This document shows positions 11,280-22,639 of a stretch of 64,000 nt of DNA, piece by piece (position 1 is the first letter of the stretch; each line of letters starts with the position of its first letter). A program made the position numbers and the translations under genes. A model generated the notes under the pieces. That model was given only the letters and a program-made list of their open reading frames with translations, was not told the DNA's origin and ran no database searches. Origin of the DNA: Lonicera japonica (lineage: Eukaryota; Streptophyta; Magnoliopsida; Dipsacales; Caprifoliaceae); assembly GCA_021464415.1 (NCBI GenBank), contig CM038468.1, positions 35,886,969 through 35,950,968 on the forward strand, read 5' to 3'.

Positions 11280-11289
11280 AACGGCGCCA
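11280..11289 (-). other. Primer-binding site of element A
   Basis: Minus-strand TGGCGCCGTT, six bases inside the LTR (spacer AAGTTT). It matches the 3' end of plant tRNA-Asp, the usual primer of Athila/Tat gypsy elements. Immediately beyond it the sequence changes to mid-pol, marking the deletion junction. Confidence 0.85.
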
Positions 11290-11295
11290 AAAACT

Positions 11296-12880
11296 TGACG
11301 GCTCCAAAATAGCGCGTTTTGATATAGCCCAAGTGCAGGCACGTCAAGTTGTAATATAGTCTCGGAAGTCCGAGTGTCGAACCACAGGGATAATTAAAAA
11401 GGAATGGAATGGATTACGAATTTTACGGTTTTCAGATTTTGTGAGTTGGATTTGTTGTGAAACAACAGAAATGTAAATCGGGTGTGAAAATTAATAAGAA
11501 AGCACCAAGGTATTGGAGGTTAGTTGCGATTTATGAAACGGTGATCACGAGCTCATACAAAGATTATAACACAAGATTTCTCGATATATGGGGAATGTTG
11601 GTGTATCTTTCAATAGCAAAGGGTGCGACGCTAGGCGACTCATTCCCGAGTTGAAGCTATATCGAGAAAGAGACAAACGACATTCCACCAAAGACGGGGT
11701 TATCATTCCTACCTTTTAGCTATGGGTGTGAAGCAAGGCAACCCATTCCCGATGAAGCTAATCCGAGATAGATATGACAAACTCATCATTAAAAGATTTA
11801 ACATAACGCAAGTGTATGTAATCTCATGATTTAAAGAATGAAAATTATAAAGTGAATCCTAACAATGAAACGGAATGAAGTTTATGGGATAAATTTGTCA
11901 TCTCGTCATTTATCACTTATGGTAGAAAATAAAGAGTCTAAGTATCACATAAAGTGTAAGAAGCACACAATATATTAATAAATGAATCAAAGATAAGCTA
12001 AACAAATTTATAATCCATCTATGGAGTTTTATGAACTATTCATAATTTCTACGAAGAGGAAAAAGCTCCATGGATGGGGAAAAGAGACTACAAGCTTTCT
12101 AGAACCATATAAATATGTTATATGTTCATTAACAACCAAGCACTAAATATACAAGGCATATAAAGTCTTAATTTAATATGAAAATACCTAGAAAGCTTGT
12201 AACAATGGAGCAAATGAAGAAGAAAATGATCTACAAATATTTATCAAACTTTAAACATGGATTGAATCAATAATCACCGAAAATTATATTGCAATTTACC
12301 TCCGTAACCTTAGTAAGAGACTACTCCATAATAGATGCAAGAACAAATATTATTGAAGAAGAAATCATTCTTACAAATCAAAAACTTACAATGGAGAAAT
12401 GAAGAACAATGAACAAATAGCTCTCCCTTCTCTCTAGATCTTCTAAGTGTTAAAAACTAGATATCTCTCCTCAAAGCTAAGAATTCTATTATATATTAAA
12501 AAGGGGCAAAATATCTAAACAAATATCTAAAATAGCTTGAACCACAAAATAGCCCATTTTGGGTGTGAAATGAGTAAGTTGCCCGAAGCCATGATTAATC
12601 ATGGCTTTGCCCATAATCGATCATGAAAGTGGAACTTGTCACTCAGCACATTTGCAAGCTACTAGGCTTGCTCTTGATCACCACATGCCATGCCATTGTA
12701 TCCCAAACCTACGAAAACATGGAATACTACAAAATATACACCAACTTGGGCCACGTTAGATACAACACTCGCTAAGGCATTAATCTCGAGATAAGTGGAT
12801 AATTAGCCAGAACTAAAGCAACAAACGCGTCAAGCGACTCCGGGAAGGAGCTTAGATATGACAATATTATGCGTTTATCA
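11296..12880 (-). repeat. Element A LTR, right copy (5' LTR of the element)
   Basis: A 1585-bp LTR in direct repeat with 5190-6838, ending GCGTTTATCA before the target duplication AACAT. It has only one palindrome pair (12590-12625), with substitutions in each half. This is the upstream LTR for the minus-strand transcript. Confidence 0.93.
12481..12504 (-). promoter_or_regulatory. TATA-like box in the 5' LTR of element A
   Basis: The minus strand reads TTTTTAATATATAATAGAA here, about 85 bp downstream of the palindrome pair and upstream of a CT-rich leader segment. The same sequence lies at about 6375-6395 in the other LTR. The start site itself cannot be read from sequence. Confidence 0.4.
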
Positions 12881-12885
12881 AACAT

Positions 12886-13900
12886 GATGCTCTACATCAA
12901 TCCTAGTCGAATGCAATATTATCAAATACTTTTTATGTAAACTCTCCAGCATTATCAAGCCATATAGATTTGATAGGGTAATCAGGGTGGTGAGCCCTTA
13001 AATGTATAATTTGTGCTAGGAGTTTTTTAAATGCAACATTTCTTGTGGACAATAATGTGACGTGTGACCAGCATGTCGAAGCATCCACCAGAATCATAAA
13101 GTACTTGAATGGTTCTTATTTTAGATGGATAGGTCCACATATATCTCCTTGTATCCTTTGTATAAATATGATGTTTTCTTTTGTATCTTTAGCATAGGAA
13201 GGTCTGGATCCTATTTTTACTAAAGATGAGACTTTGCAAAATGAATTATATGCCTTTGACATGGTCAAAGAGGCATAATAGAAAAGGAGTAGTGTTTCTG
13301 GTACTTCAGAAGGTAAGTTATATTTTTGAGTAATACAAGGGTTGACACTTTGCAATGTTGCTAATTTTTGTGCTAATTTATTTATTACTCTAAAAAAGGA
13401 TGTCCGTGCGAGTTTCTTAAAATACGGATCATATATCATGTTACGACCAGGATGTTCTATACGGTTGTGCCAAAGCCTGTATTAGCCAGTGTCTCACATT
13501 TTATTATTGGTGACAACATAGGATTCAATTATCCGAATAGTAGTAAGATACAGTCCACTAAATCGACTCATTAGTTTCTCTAAAATGTGTTTTCTTCCAC
13601 ATTCATTAGAGGTAATATAAAGGTATTCTATTCCATTCACTGTGAATTTCCATACGAATATCTTTGAAACTTAATAAGGTTCGGGTAGCTCTTACTATAT
13701 ATAAAGCGTTTGTTACTTTAAATAATGTGCCATTAGGCAATAAAAATTTGGTAGTACCTCGCCCTTTTATTACTTGCGACAATCCGATCATTGTAGTTAC
13801 AGAGGAATTATAGGCTATTAATTTAACAAATAATTACCTATTCTGTAAAATAGTGTTGATGGTTCCACTATCTACTAAACATTCAAGTTCTCTTTGAATC
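12886..13900 (-). pseudogene. copia element C: protease, pre-integrase and integrase core
   Basis: From 13892 on the minus strand, ECLVDSGT is a copia protease active-site motif (D-S-G). It is followed by GRGTTKFLLPNG and ALYIVRATRTLLSF (13791-13606), then the pre-integrase region with KAYNSFC and GDICGPIHL (13439-13116). Next come the integrase core segments ILVDASTRWSHV (first catalytic D) and WLDNAGEFT (second D) down to 12886, where element A interrupts. The reading frame has several stops. The matching C-terminal half with the catalytic E is at 5189-4468. Confidence 0.8.
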
Positions 13901-14169
13901 ATTCCTACAATAATCAAATCGAGTATAAAATTTGAACCATGCATATATATATATATATATTAAACAAATTAAATACATCAGAATAAAGTCCGAAATTTAT
14001 TTAATAAAACCAACGATAATCAATCCAATATATTGTTCAAAAATCTAATCCATCAAATCAGCATAAACTTTAAGACAAAATCATAGTCTAATTAAAAATT
14101 AGGCAATATGCCTATTTAACTATCTCCAGAAAATAAAGTAAATAAAACAGATCAGTCAAAATCGGGTGC

Positions 14170-15222
14170 ATCCTTTGACTAAACAAAGTTCTTCTTGCTA
14201 TTGAAATCAACGATTATGAGGTTGACATCAGCATCATTGCCTTCTTCATTCATAAAGTGAGATTCTTGTTCTTTATACTTTCGATATCTCTTATAACTGG
14301 CTACTATTTTAGCGCTTACATGGCAGTTCTTATATCAGTGCCCAGCAACTCCACACCTGTTACATGGTTCGTCACCAACTTTTTCCTTTTTGACTAGAGG
14401 GTTATTAAGTAGATTTTGCATCATGTTTCCCTGGTCACTTGGTCCAATAGCACCATTTTTTCGCCATACTTTAGAAGAGCCTACATGCCTGTACCACAAC
14501 CCTCGCGTCCCTTTCCACGTTGTGCATTGTTACCATATGGGTAGGGATTAGCATTTCCTGTCCCTTTTGCATTATAGTTCTTTCCATTGTTCATCTTGCC
14601 ATTGTTAGTCTCAGGAATTCTCTTTGTCCCAACGTGCCTAACATTTTTATTCAGAAGAACCTCATTTTTCCTTTCAGCCACTTGCATTAGGTTGACCAGC
14701 TTATTGAATATTGTAATTTTTTTGTTATCATACTTGAACTTATACTGATTCACTAGTATAAGTGCTAAAATAGGAAAAGTGGAAATAGTCTTTTAGATCG
14801 TATAATTTTCTGTGAGATTATTTCCACAGAAGTTGAGACGTACTTTTAGGCGCAATATGTCCTTGTTGAATTTGTTGGACTTTTTATAGTTAAGCAAACG
14901 GATTTCATTCAACTGAACGGTCATATAGGAGCAAAGTCTCATGAATGTTCACAACCTTAAAGGTATCCCATAGTTCTTTAGGAGTTTTCAATTGAAGGTA
15001 CTCCTAGTGTAGGTTGGGATCAATTTGTCTCCTAAGAAACATTAATGCATTTGATTTCACCTTGTCAAATGGTCCTTTGTTTGTGGGGTCTTTGGGGTCA
15101 GCAAATGTGATAGAGTATTCTTTGGCCACAAAAGAAATTTTTACATCAGAAAACCATCGATATACTCAAGTCTTTTTTAGTCCAAAATTAATGTCAAATT
15201 CTAGTCGAGTTGGGTCAGCCAT
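14170..15222 (-). pseudogene. copia element C: gag remnant
   Basis: The minus strand opens at 15222 with MADPTRLEFD, a known type of copia gag start, but a stop appears within 20 codons and several follow. Later segments match a gag core (TNKGPFDKVKSNALMFLRRQ, then LKTPKELWDTF). At 14365-14325 there is a zinc knuckle, CNRCGVAGH with the downstream cysteine kept but a stop codon inside the motif. An N/G-rich tail frame lies at 14753-14481. Not functional. Confidence 0.75.
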
Positions 15223-15240
15223 CTTAATAAATAATAGAGA

Positions 15241-16210
15241 AAATAGTACACAATTATGAGTACATTCATGTTAGTTATATTTCTAAGAATATGAATTATA
15301 TTTCAAAACCAAGATTCGTAATGGTTACATTTTCGATGCTATATGAAAATACTTTATCATAATAATTACAATGCACATGAACTTTCATTATTATGGCTAC
15401 TTTCAATTTAAGACATATTAAATAAAACAATTAACAATCTAAGTAATATTCAAAATTTTATTAGCATGCCAATTTACTATAATTATAGCAATTATAAATT
15501 TAATTAGTCCATGTAAAAAATATATATATATATATATACTTAAATATACCAATATTTGAATTTAAATTAATTAGGTGACAACAATAATTGCAAAAATAAA
15601 AATAAAAATGATATAAATAATAAGATGGTGACCTCTAATAATTCATAATGCAAATAAATAAAACAGAATGTGTAATACAAATAGTGATCTTTAATAATCC
15701 CCAATACACAAACAAATAGTCAACAAGAGGAAATTCATACATACAAAAGACATCCGAAACAACAACAAGAAGAAGATTAATATATCTAAGCTTTCACCTA
15801 ACAAACACTGAGACCAAATAAAAATCTCGAATTTCAATAGGTCAATCCTATCATTTGATCAAAAGATTAGGCTTTTATTAGGCTGTTAGGTATCTCAAAC
15901 CAAAAACTTACTGATTCAATAAAATTTCCCCATTTTCCTTAGCAATCAAAGAAAGAAAATTCAAGGGAATTAATTGGTCACCAATTCGCTTATCCAACTC
16001 TTCTAAACAATCAAAACATGACAAAACGGAAACATGAAATCCCATTCAAAAAATAAAAATCATACGCAGATCTATCCATATATATATGGCATCCATAATC
16101 GAAGTAAGTTAACGGAAGTTATAAACACACAGTTGAACCTTAACAAGAAGAATTAAATGCCTATAGATATTCACAATCTATATACATCACAAACATAATA
16201 TATATATATA
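15241..16210. other. AT-rich interval beyond copia gag
   Basis: This would hold the 5' leader and 5' LTR of copia element C, but I find no TGGTATCAGAG-type primer site and no match to the 3' LTR start near 3323. It contains TA microsatellites (about 15520-15537 and 16198-16216). No gene seen. Confidence 0.4.
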
Positions 16211-16214
16211 TATA

Positions 16215-16810
16215 TATCTATATTATAAAACACCAATCTTTGACCAAAATTTTATCCAAAAAGTATAAGAATTTAATAGTTAAAAATACACATGTTATAG
16301 TGTGCATTAGTTCTATACCATTGGATAAGTTTTATACAAATATCAAGATGTCACATCAAAGTTAAAACACTCACACCAATAATATATACACAATAAACTC
16401 TCACATATTAATAATTTTGTCTACATTAAAAATGCCATAACTTAAAATAAAAAATTCAAAATTTAATATTTAAAATCTACTAATCAAGATCAATTAAACA
16501 AGATCCATCATTACTATATAATTATGCACAAAAGAATCAAGAAAAATTATTGTGTAACATTAATTTAAGGACGTACCTTATGTGTTTGTACATTATTGGT
16601 CATCTCAATCTGTCATTTTTAGGATGTACGTTACATGTTTGGATTATGATTAAAAGACTATTTAAAATTTAAAAACAAGCCAGTTTAATCCGATATACTT
16701 TTAGTTTTTTCAGCATGAAGATATATTAAACTTACGTTTCAGTTGTTCACAACGTTAGATTAGACTAGACAATGGGTTCAAAATAAACTGATTGATTTTT
16801 CCGATTTAAA
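16215..16810. repeat. Long inverted repeat E1, left arm
   Basis: This arm is the reverse complement of 21740-22625 over roughly 600 bp. Shared stretches include TATTATAAAACACCA, AAAAAGTATAAGAATTTAA, GTTATAGTGTGCATTAG and TAATTTTGTCTACATT. The outer end carries the same terminal style (TATTATAAAAYAYCAA) as the E2 element at 23668-26270, so both belong to one long-TIR family, perhaps MULE-like. The stretch from 16811 to 17134 is AT-rich with an AT microsatellite and no gene. Confidence 0.7.
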
Positions 16811-17134
16811 TTCGTTACACATTAATTTTTTTTTATCTTATTATCATTTTTTTTATTTCGTCGTACTGAATGGCACGGGTATACTCTATTATATATATAT
16901 ATATATATAACACAATTAGAATCGGATCGAGGAGGAGTTTTATTGTATTGGGAAATTTAGTTGGGCAGCCTGTATTCTCATCAAATATATATATGAGCAT
17001 ATGTATATGTATTATTCTCAGCAAATATTAGCCAAGCCTACGTTTTTGTGCATCATTTTTTAATTTAGCACAAACCACCAAACCATATATATAGTCCCGT
17101 CACATCACATATATAAATAGTGGTATGTGGTGAA

Positions 17135-18031
17135 TAGAAAAAAAAATTAAATAACTCTTTTCTTATTTAGACAATTAATCAATAATATAACTAATATTTA
17201 AAATTAGGAGTTTAGACCTAAATCAATTAATATTATTCAATTAATCAATAAATGCACCTAATATTATTGATGATGTTAAAGTTTATGTATCTTGAAAATA
17301 GATCTAAATCAATTAATTTTGATATTGTATTAAACAAAACCATTTTGGCCCATTGATTGTTAAAGTAATAAAATAATTATAAAATTAGTCAATTTTCTAG
17401 ACAATTTTGAAAAAAAGAAGAAGTAATAAGTAGTTTCATAAGATGTTCTTTATTTTGCAATCATGTAAAGTGTAATCAAACGTACCATTCATAAAAAAGA
17501 TAATTTGATACACCGAATGTAACTAATATTATAAATTAGGGGTTTAGACCCAAATTACTAAATATCAATAATTTATTAATATTTCAAGAAATACACTTAA
17601 CATTATATAATTAATCAAGAAATATAACTCATATTATGCAAGTAATCAAAAAATAAATTTATACCTAATATTAAAAAATAGATCTAAGAAAATAAATACT
17701 TTAAAGTGAGAAGTGGAGCGTGGGAGGGATGGAGGGTGAGCAGTGGATTCATGGACGGGGGACGATCATGCCGGTCGTCGAATAAAGAAGAGAAGTACAA
17801 GTGAAGAAATGGAGGAGTGAAGAATGAAGATATATCAGAGAGAGAAACCTATAAATGGAGAAATGGAGAAAAATATATGAAAGAGGGACGGGTGTAAGGT
17901 CTCGCAGTGGGTGTGGGTGGATCCGATGGGATTGATATTTTAAAGTGAAAATGTTTTAATGACCCCTAATGTTTTGCCCCATGCACTTAGGTACCTTTAA
18001 ATATAAATTTATGCATATAAGTCCCTATATA
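17135..18031. repeat. Dispersed repeat R, copy 2
   Basis: Second copy of the repeat at 2456-3166, same orientation, longer by an internal segment around 17600-17800 that includes GGACGGGGGACGATCATG. The right border is at GCATATAAGTCCCTAT. No coding potential seen. Confidence 0.7.
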
Positions 18032-18609
18032 TATATATTAAAAAAATACGGCATATGTAATACAAATATTCGAAATCCAAGAAGGGGAGACTACCCCAAT
18101 GTAAGGACGCCCCTAGGGGCAAATTAATTAGTATTTAACCTATTCTTGAAACAGTTGTTGTCATTAAACCTAACTCTTTCTATGTACCCGTCTATAAATA
18201 ATAAAATAAATTGTGTATTAATGAAACTCTCTCTCACTCAACGTGAATTTGGCCTTATACGAAATTGAAACTAACACCAGCATGAAACAGAACTATTGCA
18301 TGGCCTAACTTGTATTAAATAAAAGGGAAAAATAAATATATCTATATATCCAACCAGAAAACAAAAAATATAAATACATGGATTATACTTTGCAGGCAGG
18401 GGCGGAGCCAGCATGAGGCCAGGAGGGCGGCGGCCCCACCTGAGATTGTGGGAAAAATTTTAGTAGTGTGAAATGTGGAGGGGGTCACGTACGTGTGACG
18501 ATAAAGGGGGGAAATTCAGAAAGAAAGAAAGAAAGACATAGACAAATTTGAGACACAGGCATTTAAAACTCCTTCAGTCGCTTTTTTTTTGTCACAAAAG
18601 TAGAAACCA
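18032..18609. other. Intergenic with a hAT-like terminal motif
   Basis: At 18397 the sequence CAGGGGCGGAGCCAGC appears, a motif resembling hAT transposon ends in plants. No partner inverted repeat was found nearby, so it is at most a fragment. A short GAAA repeat lies at about 18518-18534. No gene seen. Confidence 0.35.
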
Positions 18610-18754
18610 ATAATTGACATTGATAAAATACCTGAACATGAAAATCCACAAGAACAGATAGCAAAATTTTAAACCCAGTCATTACATCATCCAGAGTTTC
18701 TTGAAAGGGACATAATATGCTAGCCTCGAAAATGTCCACGTACCAAACTCTTAA

Positions 18755-20704
18755 TTAATCGGAGGCATAATAACCAATGGCATCGCTACAGTGTAGCTCA
18801 AATCCATAATCATAATCATCATAAAGATTCGAACCTTCGCATTTGAAAGTTGTAATATGTGAGGCAAGGTTCAGTATCTCGGCATCGTCACTTTCGAAAC
18901 CTATGCAATTGCTAACATCCATATACTTAAGTTCTTTGCAGCCATTCAGAATAATCACCAAATCACTTCTTTGAAGTTCGCAACCCCTCAGAGCCAAGCC
19001 TTTTATGTTCGGCAAGAGAGTCACAATTGCAATTGCCGCATCACTAGAAATTTCTTCATTTGTTACAGATAAGAAAACAAAGTTCTTGCAATGACGATTT
19101 ATTTGGGCAATTATTTCTTCCAAATCTTGGCTGAATTGAAGCATTAATGTCTCTAGATTCTTCAATTTGTTGATCATGCTAGGAATAATGAAACCTTCAT
19201 GGTTATCAATCACCGAAGAAGGTAGCGTCAGAAGTTTCAATAATGGACACCTGTGTCACAAAAGTGAATACAACAATTACATAATACAATTATAAAATAT
19301 ATTAATTTCAAACCCATTCAGAATTTTTTTAATTTTTTTTTTGTCCCACGTTGAGTTTACTTAAAATATTAATAATTTCTCTGTCCCAAATTGAAAATCA
19401 AATTTTTCTTTAAAATTTGGAAGTAATTGAACCGTTTTTTTCCCCCCATCAATTTGCAAGATATAATTTTTTTAATAGAATCTTCTCAAAAACAAGTTAT
19501 TTAATTTATACTTAAAAATGAATGTTGTCCTGTTAATACTTTGAACCCTATATACGATATTGCCACAGGTGCAAATTAAAGATACACAAAATTTTGAGTT
19601 TTCATGTTCATCGCTATCATCATATTTTCTAGTATATATATACCAGGTCGAAATTCATGCCAAAATTACTATTCTCAGCATCTTCACTTTGAACCACACA
19701 ATTCTTTATCCTTTATACATTTTTAGATTTCAAAAATCATTACCCTAACTTGTAATATAGATATGTATGATCAAGCATAAACTTATAATATTGTAAGAAT
19801 ATGTATTTACATGTGTTGATAAGCATATTTATTTTTTCGACAATACATGAATATAAAAATTATACACATTTATTGGGTGAGTATTAATTATTGACAAAAT
19901 TAAGTTCCTTTAATTTGAGGTAATAAGGAAAGTAAAGGAAAAGAAGAGTGGCTACAAATCACTTGTTTGGATAGATTTATGATGAAAAGAAAATGGAGGA
20001 AATGGTAGGGATTGTAAATCCTTTCTATTCCTCTATTTTGTTTTCATCTAATATTGGAACGAAATAATTTTTTTTTAATGAATTATTTACTCTAATGCCC
20101 TAATTTGTTAACAATATATTACATCACATTCCTTCTCTTTCTTTTCTTCTTTCTATCCAAACAAGATTTATTTACATTTTTTATTTTTTCATCCTTAGTT
20201 ATCCTTATCCAAATAATAAATTTTTTATAAGATGAAAGCACGGAAGAACAAAGTAGAAAGACCAAAAACCTAACACAGCTTCAAATTAAGCCAACAGAAT
20301 CCCTTCCAATTTTATAAAATAGTAGATATATTATATCACGTAATTATGCACGATATCGAAATGCATATATGTAGTACCATGCATAATTTAAATACTTACT
20401 CCTCCAAGGCATAAAGAATATCCTTGTTACTACAATTCTCGGGAAGATCAAGTCTAGTGGCACTTCTTTGGCTACGATTCACTGCACCCTTTACCAAACC
20501 TCCAGGATTGACGAACCATCGAAATCTTGAATATTCAAGATCTATGGGAAAATTAAGAGATTGCCAACAGAGATGATTGAGAGTAGCTTTGTACCAAGAT
20601 TTGCAAACAACTGGTACATCCAATACAAGTGACTCTATTCCCACTCTCCCAAATATATTCACCAAGCAATCCATTTCCATGTCTTCCCATTTCCTTCCCT
20701 CCAT
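18755..20704 (-). CDS. F-box/LRR-repeat protein, gene 1 (At3g48880-like), two exons
   Basis: Exon 1 is 20704-20400 and exon 2 is 19250-18755, with a 1149-bp GT-AG intron (donor GTAAGTAT, acceptor ACACAG). The join is in frame (YALEE then CPLLKLLTLP) and gives about 266 residues. An F-box is seen near the N-terminus (WEDMEMDCLVNIFGRVGIES, then VPVVCKSWYKA and WQSLNFP). Exon 2 encodes leucine-rich repeats (HCKNFVFLSVT, LLPNIKGLALRGCEL, GCKELKYMDVSNCIGF). F-box proteins of this type join Skp1-Cullin ubiquitin ligases and bind targets through the repeats; the target here is unknown. An upstream in-frame ATG at 20713 adds three residues (MQR); MEGRKWED is the start that matches its paralogues better. 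No defect seen. Confidence 0.85.
19970..20185. mobile_element. Possible MITE in the intron of F-box gene 1
   Basis: Imperfect inverted ends CTTGTTTGGATAGA (about 19959-19972) and TCTATCCAAACAAG (about 20152-20165) flank an AT-rich centre inside the intron. The shorter intron of gene 3 seems to lack it. The target duplication is not clear. Confidence 0.4.
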
Positions 20705-21369
20705 TCTCTGCAAACAAAAAGTGAAAGAAAATAAATTATTTTGTTAATATAATTTTTCGACCAATGTCAAGAGACCAGTTGCTATCTTGTGCCAAAGCCC
20801 AAAGGCACTGGTTAACGTTACTCATGCCAAAGGCAGTCTTATTTTTAAAAAGTATCTTACAATCTCAACCACATTTTTTTTTATTTTTTAAACATTAATA
20901 TACACATTTTTAAAATACAAAAATTACTCTTTATTGTCATATAGATCGACTAAGTTGTAATTCATGCTAAATTAAAGCATTAGCACCCTTGAAATAGCAT
21001 CTTGCAATCTCCACAAAACAATTTATTATCAGTTACCTTTTTAAGATCCAAAAACCATTACTTCCTTATTATATAAATTGCCACAGAAACTAGAACATAA
21101 AATAATATGTGAGCAACATTGTCAATGGTTCAACAATTTTAGGTTAATGTATAAAAAATTGATTGTTAAGTCATTTGAACAATCAATTGCATTTTTTATA
21201 CTAATTTTTTTTTTATGGATTATATGCGTATATGGTGTTGGACTTATCGTCGGTTTCTAGCCCTACATGCAACCAATTCCTGTCCATCTGCACAATTCTA
21301 CACACATTTTTAATAGATCTTCACATATTTACACAAATTTCTGCAGATCTAGCACTATATACATACACA

Positions 21370-21660
21370 TGCGTATATATATACTTAAACTTACCAAAAA
21401 CGATTTGGTGTTGCGGCGATCAGCGACAAATCAAAGGTCTAAAAACTCTTCGATTTTCTTTAGATTTGGGAGAGAGAGGATTGTGAGTAGATTAACTGCG
21501 GATGCTTTGAGAGATGGAGAAAGTAACAATATTGATCGTGAGGTGGAAAGTGAAGAGGTGAGCAACTGTAAATATTAATTTTGTTTGATAACAAAATAAA
21601 AAATAAATGAAAAATCAACTGATTTTTGTGAAATTGCAAAATAATTTCAGTTATATTGTG
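21370..21660. repeat. Conserved upstream block of the F-box units, copy 1
   Basis: A block beginning near CGATTTGGTG and CGACAAATCA, with TCTAAAAACTCTT, GAGAGATGGAGAAAGTAACA and GTGAGGTGGAAAGTGA, is found upstream of all three F-box genes (also 42400-42680 and 48105-48420). It lies 0.7-3 kb upstream of each start. The three copies share no conserved open frame. It may include the promoter or 5' leader, or may be ordinary sequence duplicated with the unit. Confidence 0.5.
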
Positions 21661-21739
21661 AAATTAGGTTATACCTTTGCCATATGACACGGTAAAATTA
21701 GTAAGATCCAATAATAGGATAAAAAAGAGTTAGGTGTAA

Positions 21740-22625
21740 AAAATCTAATCGACAATAGCAAATAATCAGTCTATTACTGTATTTTGAGTTTATTGTCTAA
21801 CTTAGTCTAATGTTTTGAACAGTCAAAACGTAACTTCAATATATCTTTATGCTAAAAAAGCTAAAATTAAACGGGATTGGACCGACTTATTTTGATCTAT
21901 GCAATATTTTTTTAACAAATGAAACTCAAGGCTAGATGTGAAAATAATCCAACTATGTCTATGATTTGAAAATAGTTTAAAATTTGGACTAATGTATATG
22001 TATCGTGAACACTTGTAAAAACAACAAACTGAGATGACCAATTATGTACAAACACATAAAGTACGTACTTAAATGTTACTCAATAACAAAATAATTTTTT
22101 AACAAATTAAACTCAAGCCTAGATATGAAAATAATCTAACCATATTTGTCAGTATGATTTAAAAATAGTCCAAAAATCATACTAATGTATCGTGAACATT
22201 CTTAAAAACGACATATTGATGTGACCAATTATGTATAAACACATAAAGTACGTCTTTAAATGTTAAAAGTTTTTTCAATTTTTTTACATAATTCTGTAGT
22301 TATGATATATCTTGTTTAATTCATCTTGATTAATATATTTTAAATATTAAATTTTTATTAAATTTTGAATTTATTATTTTAAGTTATGACATTTTTAATG
22401 TAGGCAAAATTATTAATGTGTAAGAGTGTATTATGTGTATATTATTGGTATGGGTGTTTTAATTTTGATTTGACATCTTGATAGGTGTATAAAATAAAAC
22501 TCATCTAATGATATAAAACTAATGCACACTATAACATATGTATTTTTAACCATTAAATTCTTATACTTTTTGGAAGAAGTTTTGGTCAAAGATAGTGTTT
22601 TATAGTATAGATAAATAAAAGTAAA
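21740..22625. repeat. Long inverted repeat E1, right arm, with internal duplication
   Basis: Reverse complement of 16215-16810. It is longer because a segment of about 185 bp is tandemly duplicated (about 21895-22080 and 22081-22270; both have CACATAAAGTACGT near their ends). It interrupts unit 1 of the F-box duplication, since the homology to units 2 and 3 stops near 21660 and resumes near 26880. Confidence 0.7.
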
Positions 22626-22639
22626 TAATGGGTTTTTAA

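Larger units (their letters stand above)
5190..12880 (-). mobile_element. Ty3/gypsy (Athila/Tat-like) element A, internally deleted
   Basis: Two direct LTRs (5190-6838 and 11296-12880) bound a 4.46-kb interior. The target duplication AACAT is at 5185-5189 and 12881-12885, and the LTR ends are TG...CA. The coding strand is minus. The primer-binding site TGGCGCCGTT (11289-11280) matches the 3' end of plant tRNA-Asp. Inside are the integrase-side part of pol (11279-9955), a palindrome-rich spacer, an ATG-free leader, a complete third ORF (9363-8185) and a long 3' untranslated region. Gag, protease, RT and RNase H are missing, so it could only move with help from another element. It lies within the integrase region of copia element C. 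Confidence 0.93.
3170..15240 (-). mobile_element. Decayed Ty1/copia element C, split by gypsy element A
   Basis: On the minus strand the remnants run in copia order: gag with zinc knuckle (15222 to about 14170), protease and pre-integrase (13900-13116), integrase core (13115-12886), then after the 7.7-kb gypsy insertion the integrase C-terminus (5189-4468), and the RT C-terminus plus RNase H (4467-3490). Integrase before RT is diagnostic for Ty1/copia. The 3' untranslated end and the start of the 3' LTR (TGTTAAAAG on the minus strand) are near 3323. The RT palm is deleted, every frame carries stops, and I could not identify the 5' LTR. This element is dead and is older than element A. Confidence 0.8.

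Noticed and set aside
2456..18031. Repeats R1 and R2 as the LTRs of copia element C
   Set aside because: Same orientation and on both sides, but the distance from gag to R2 is nearly 2 kb, no primer site follows, and the start of the true 3' LTR (near 3323) is absent from R2.
21267..21578. Frame ending GRERIVSRLTADALRDGE as a coding exon
   Set aside because: The homologous blocks at 42400-42620 and 48105-48320 do not keep the frame, so it is conserved as DNA of the duplicated unit, not as protein.
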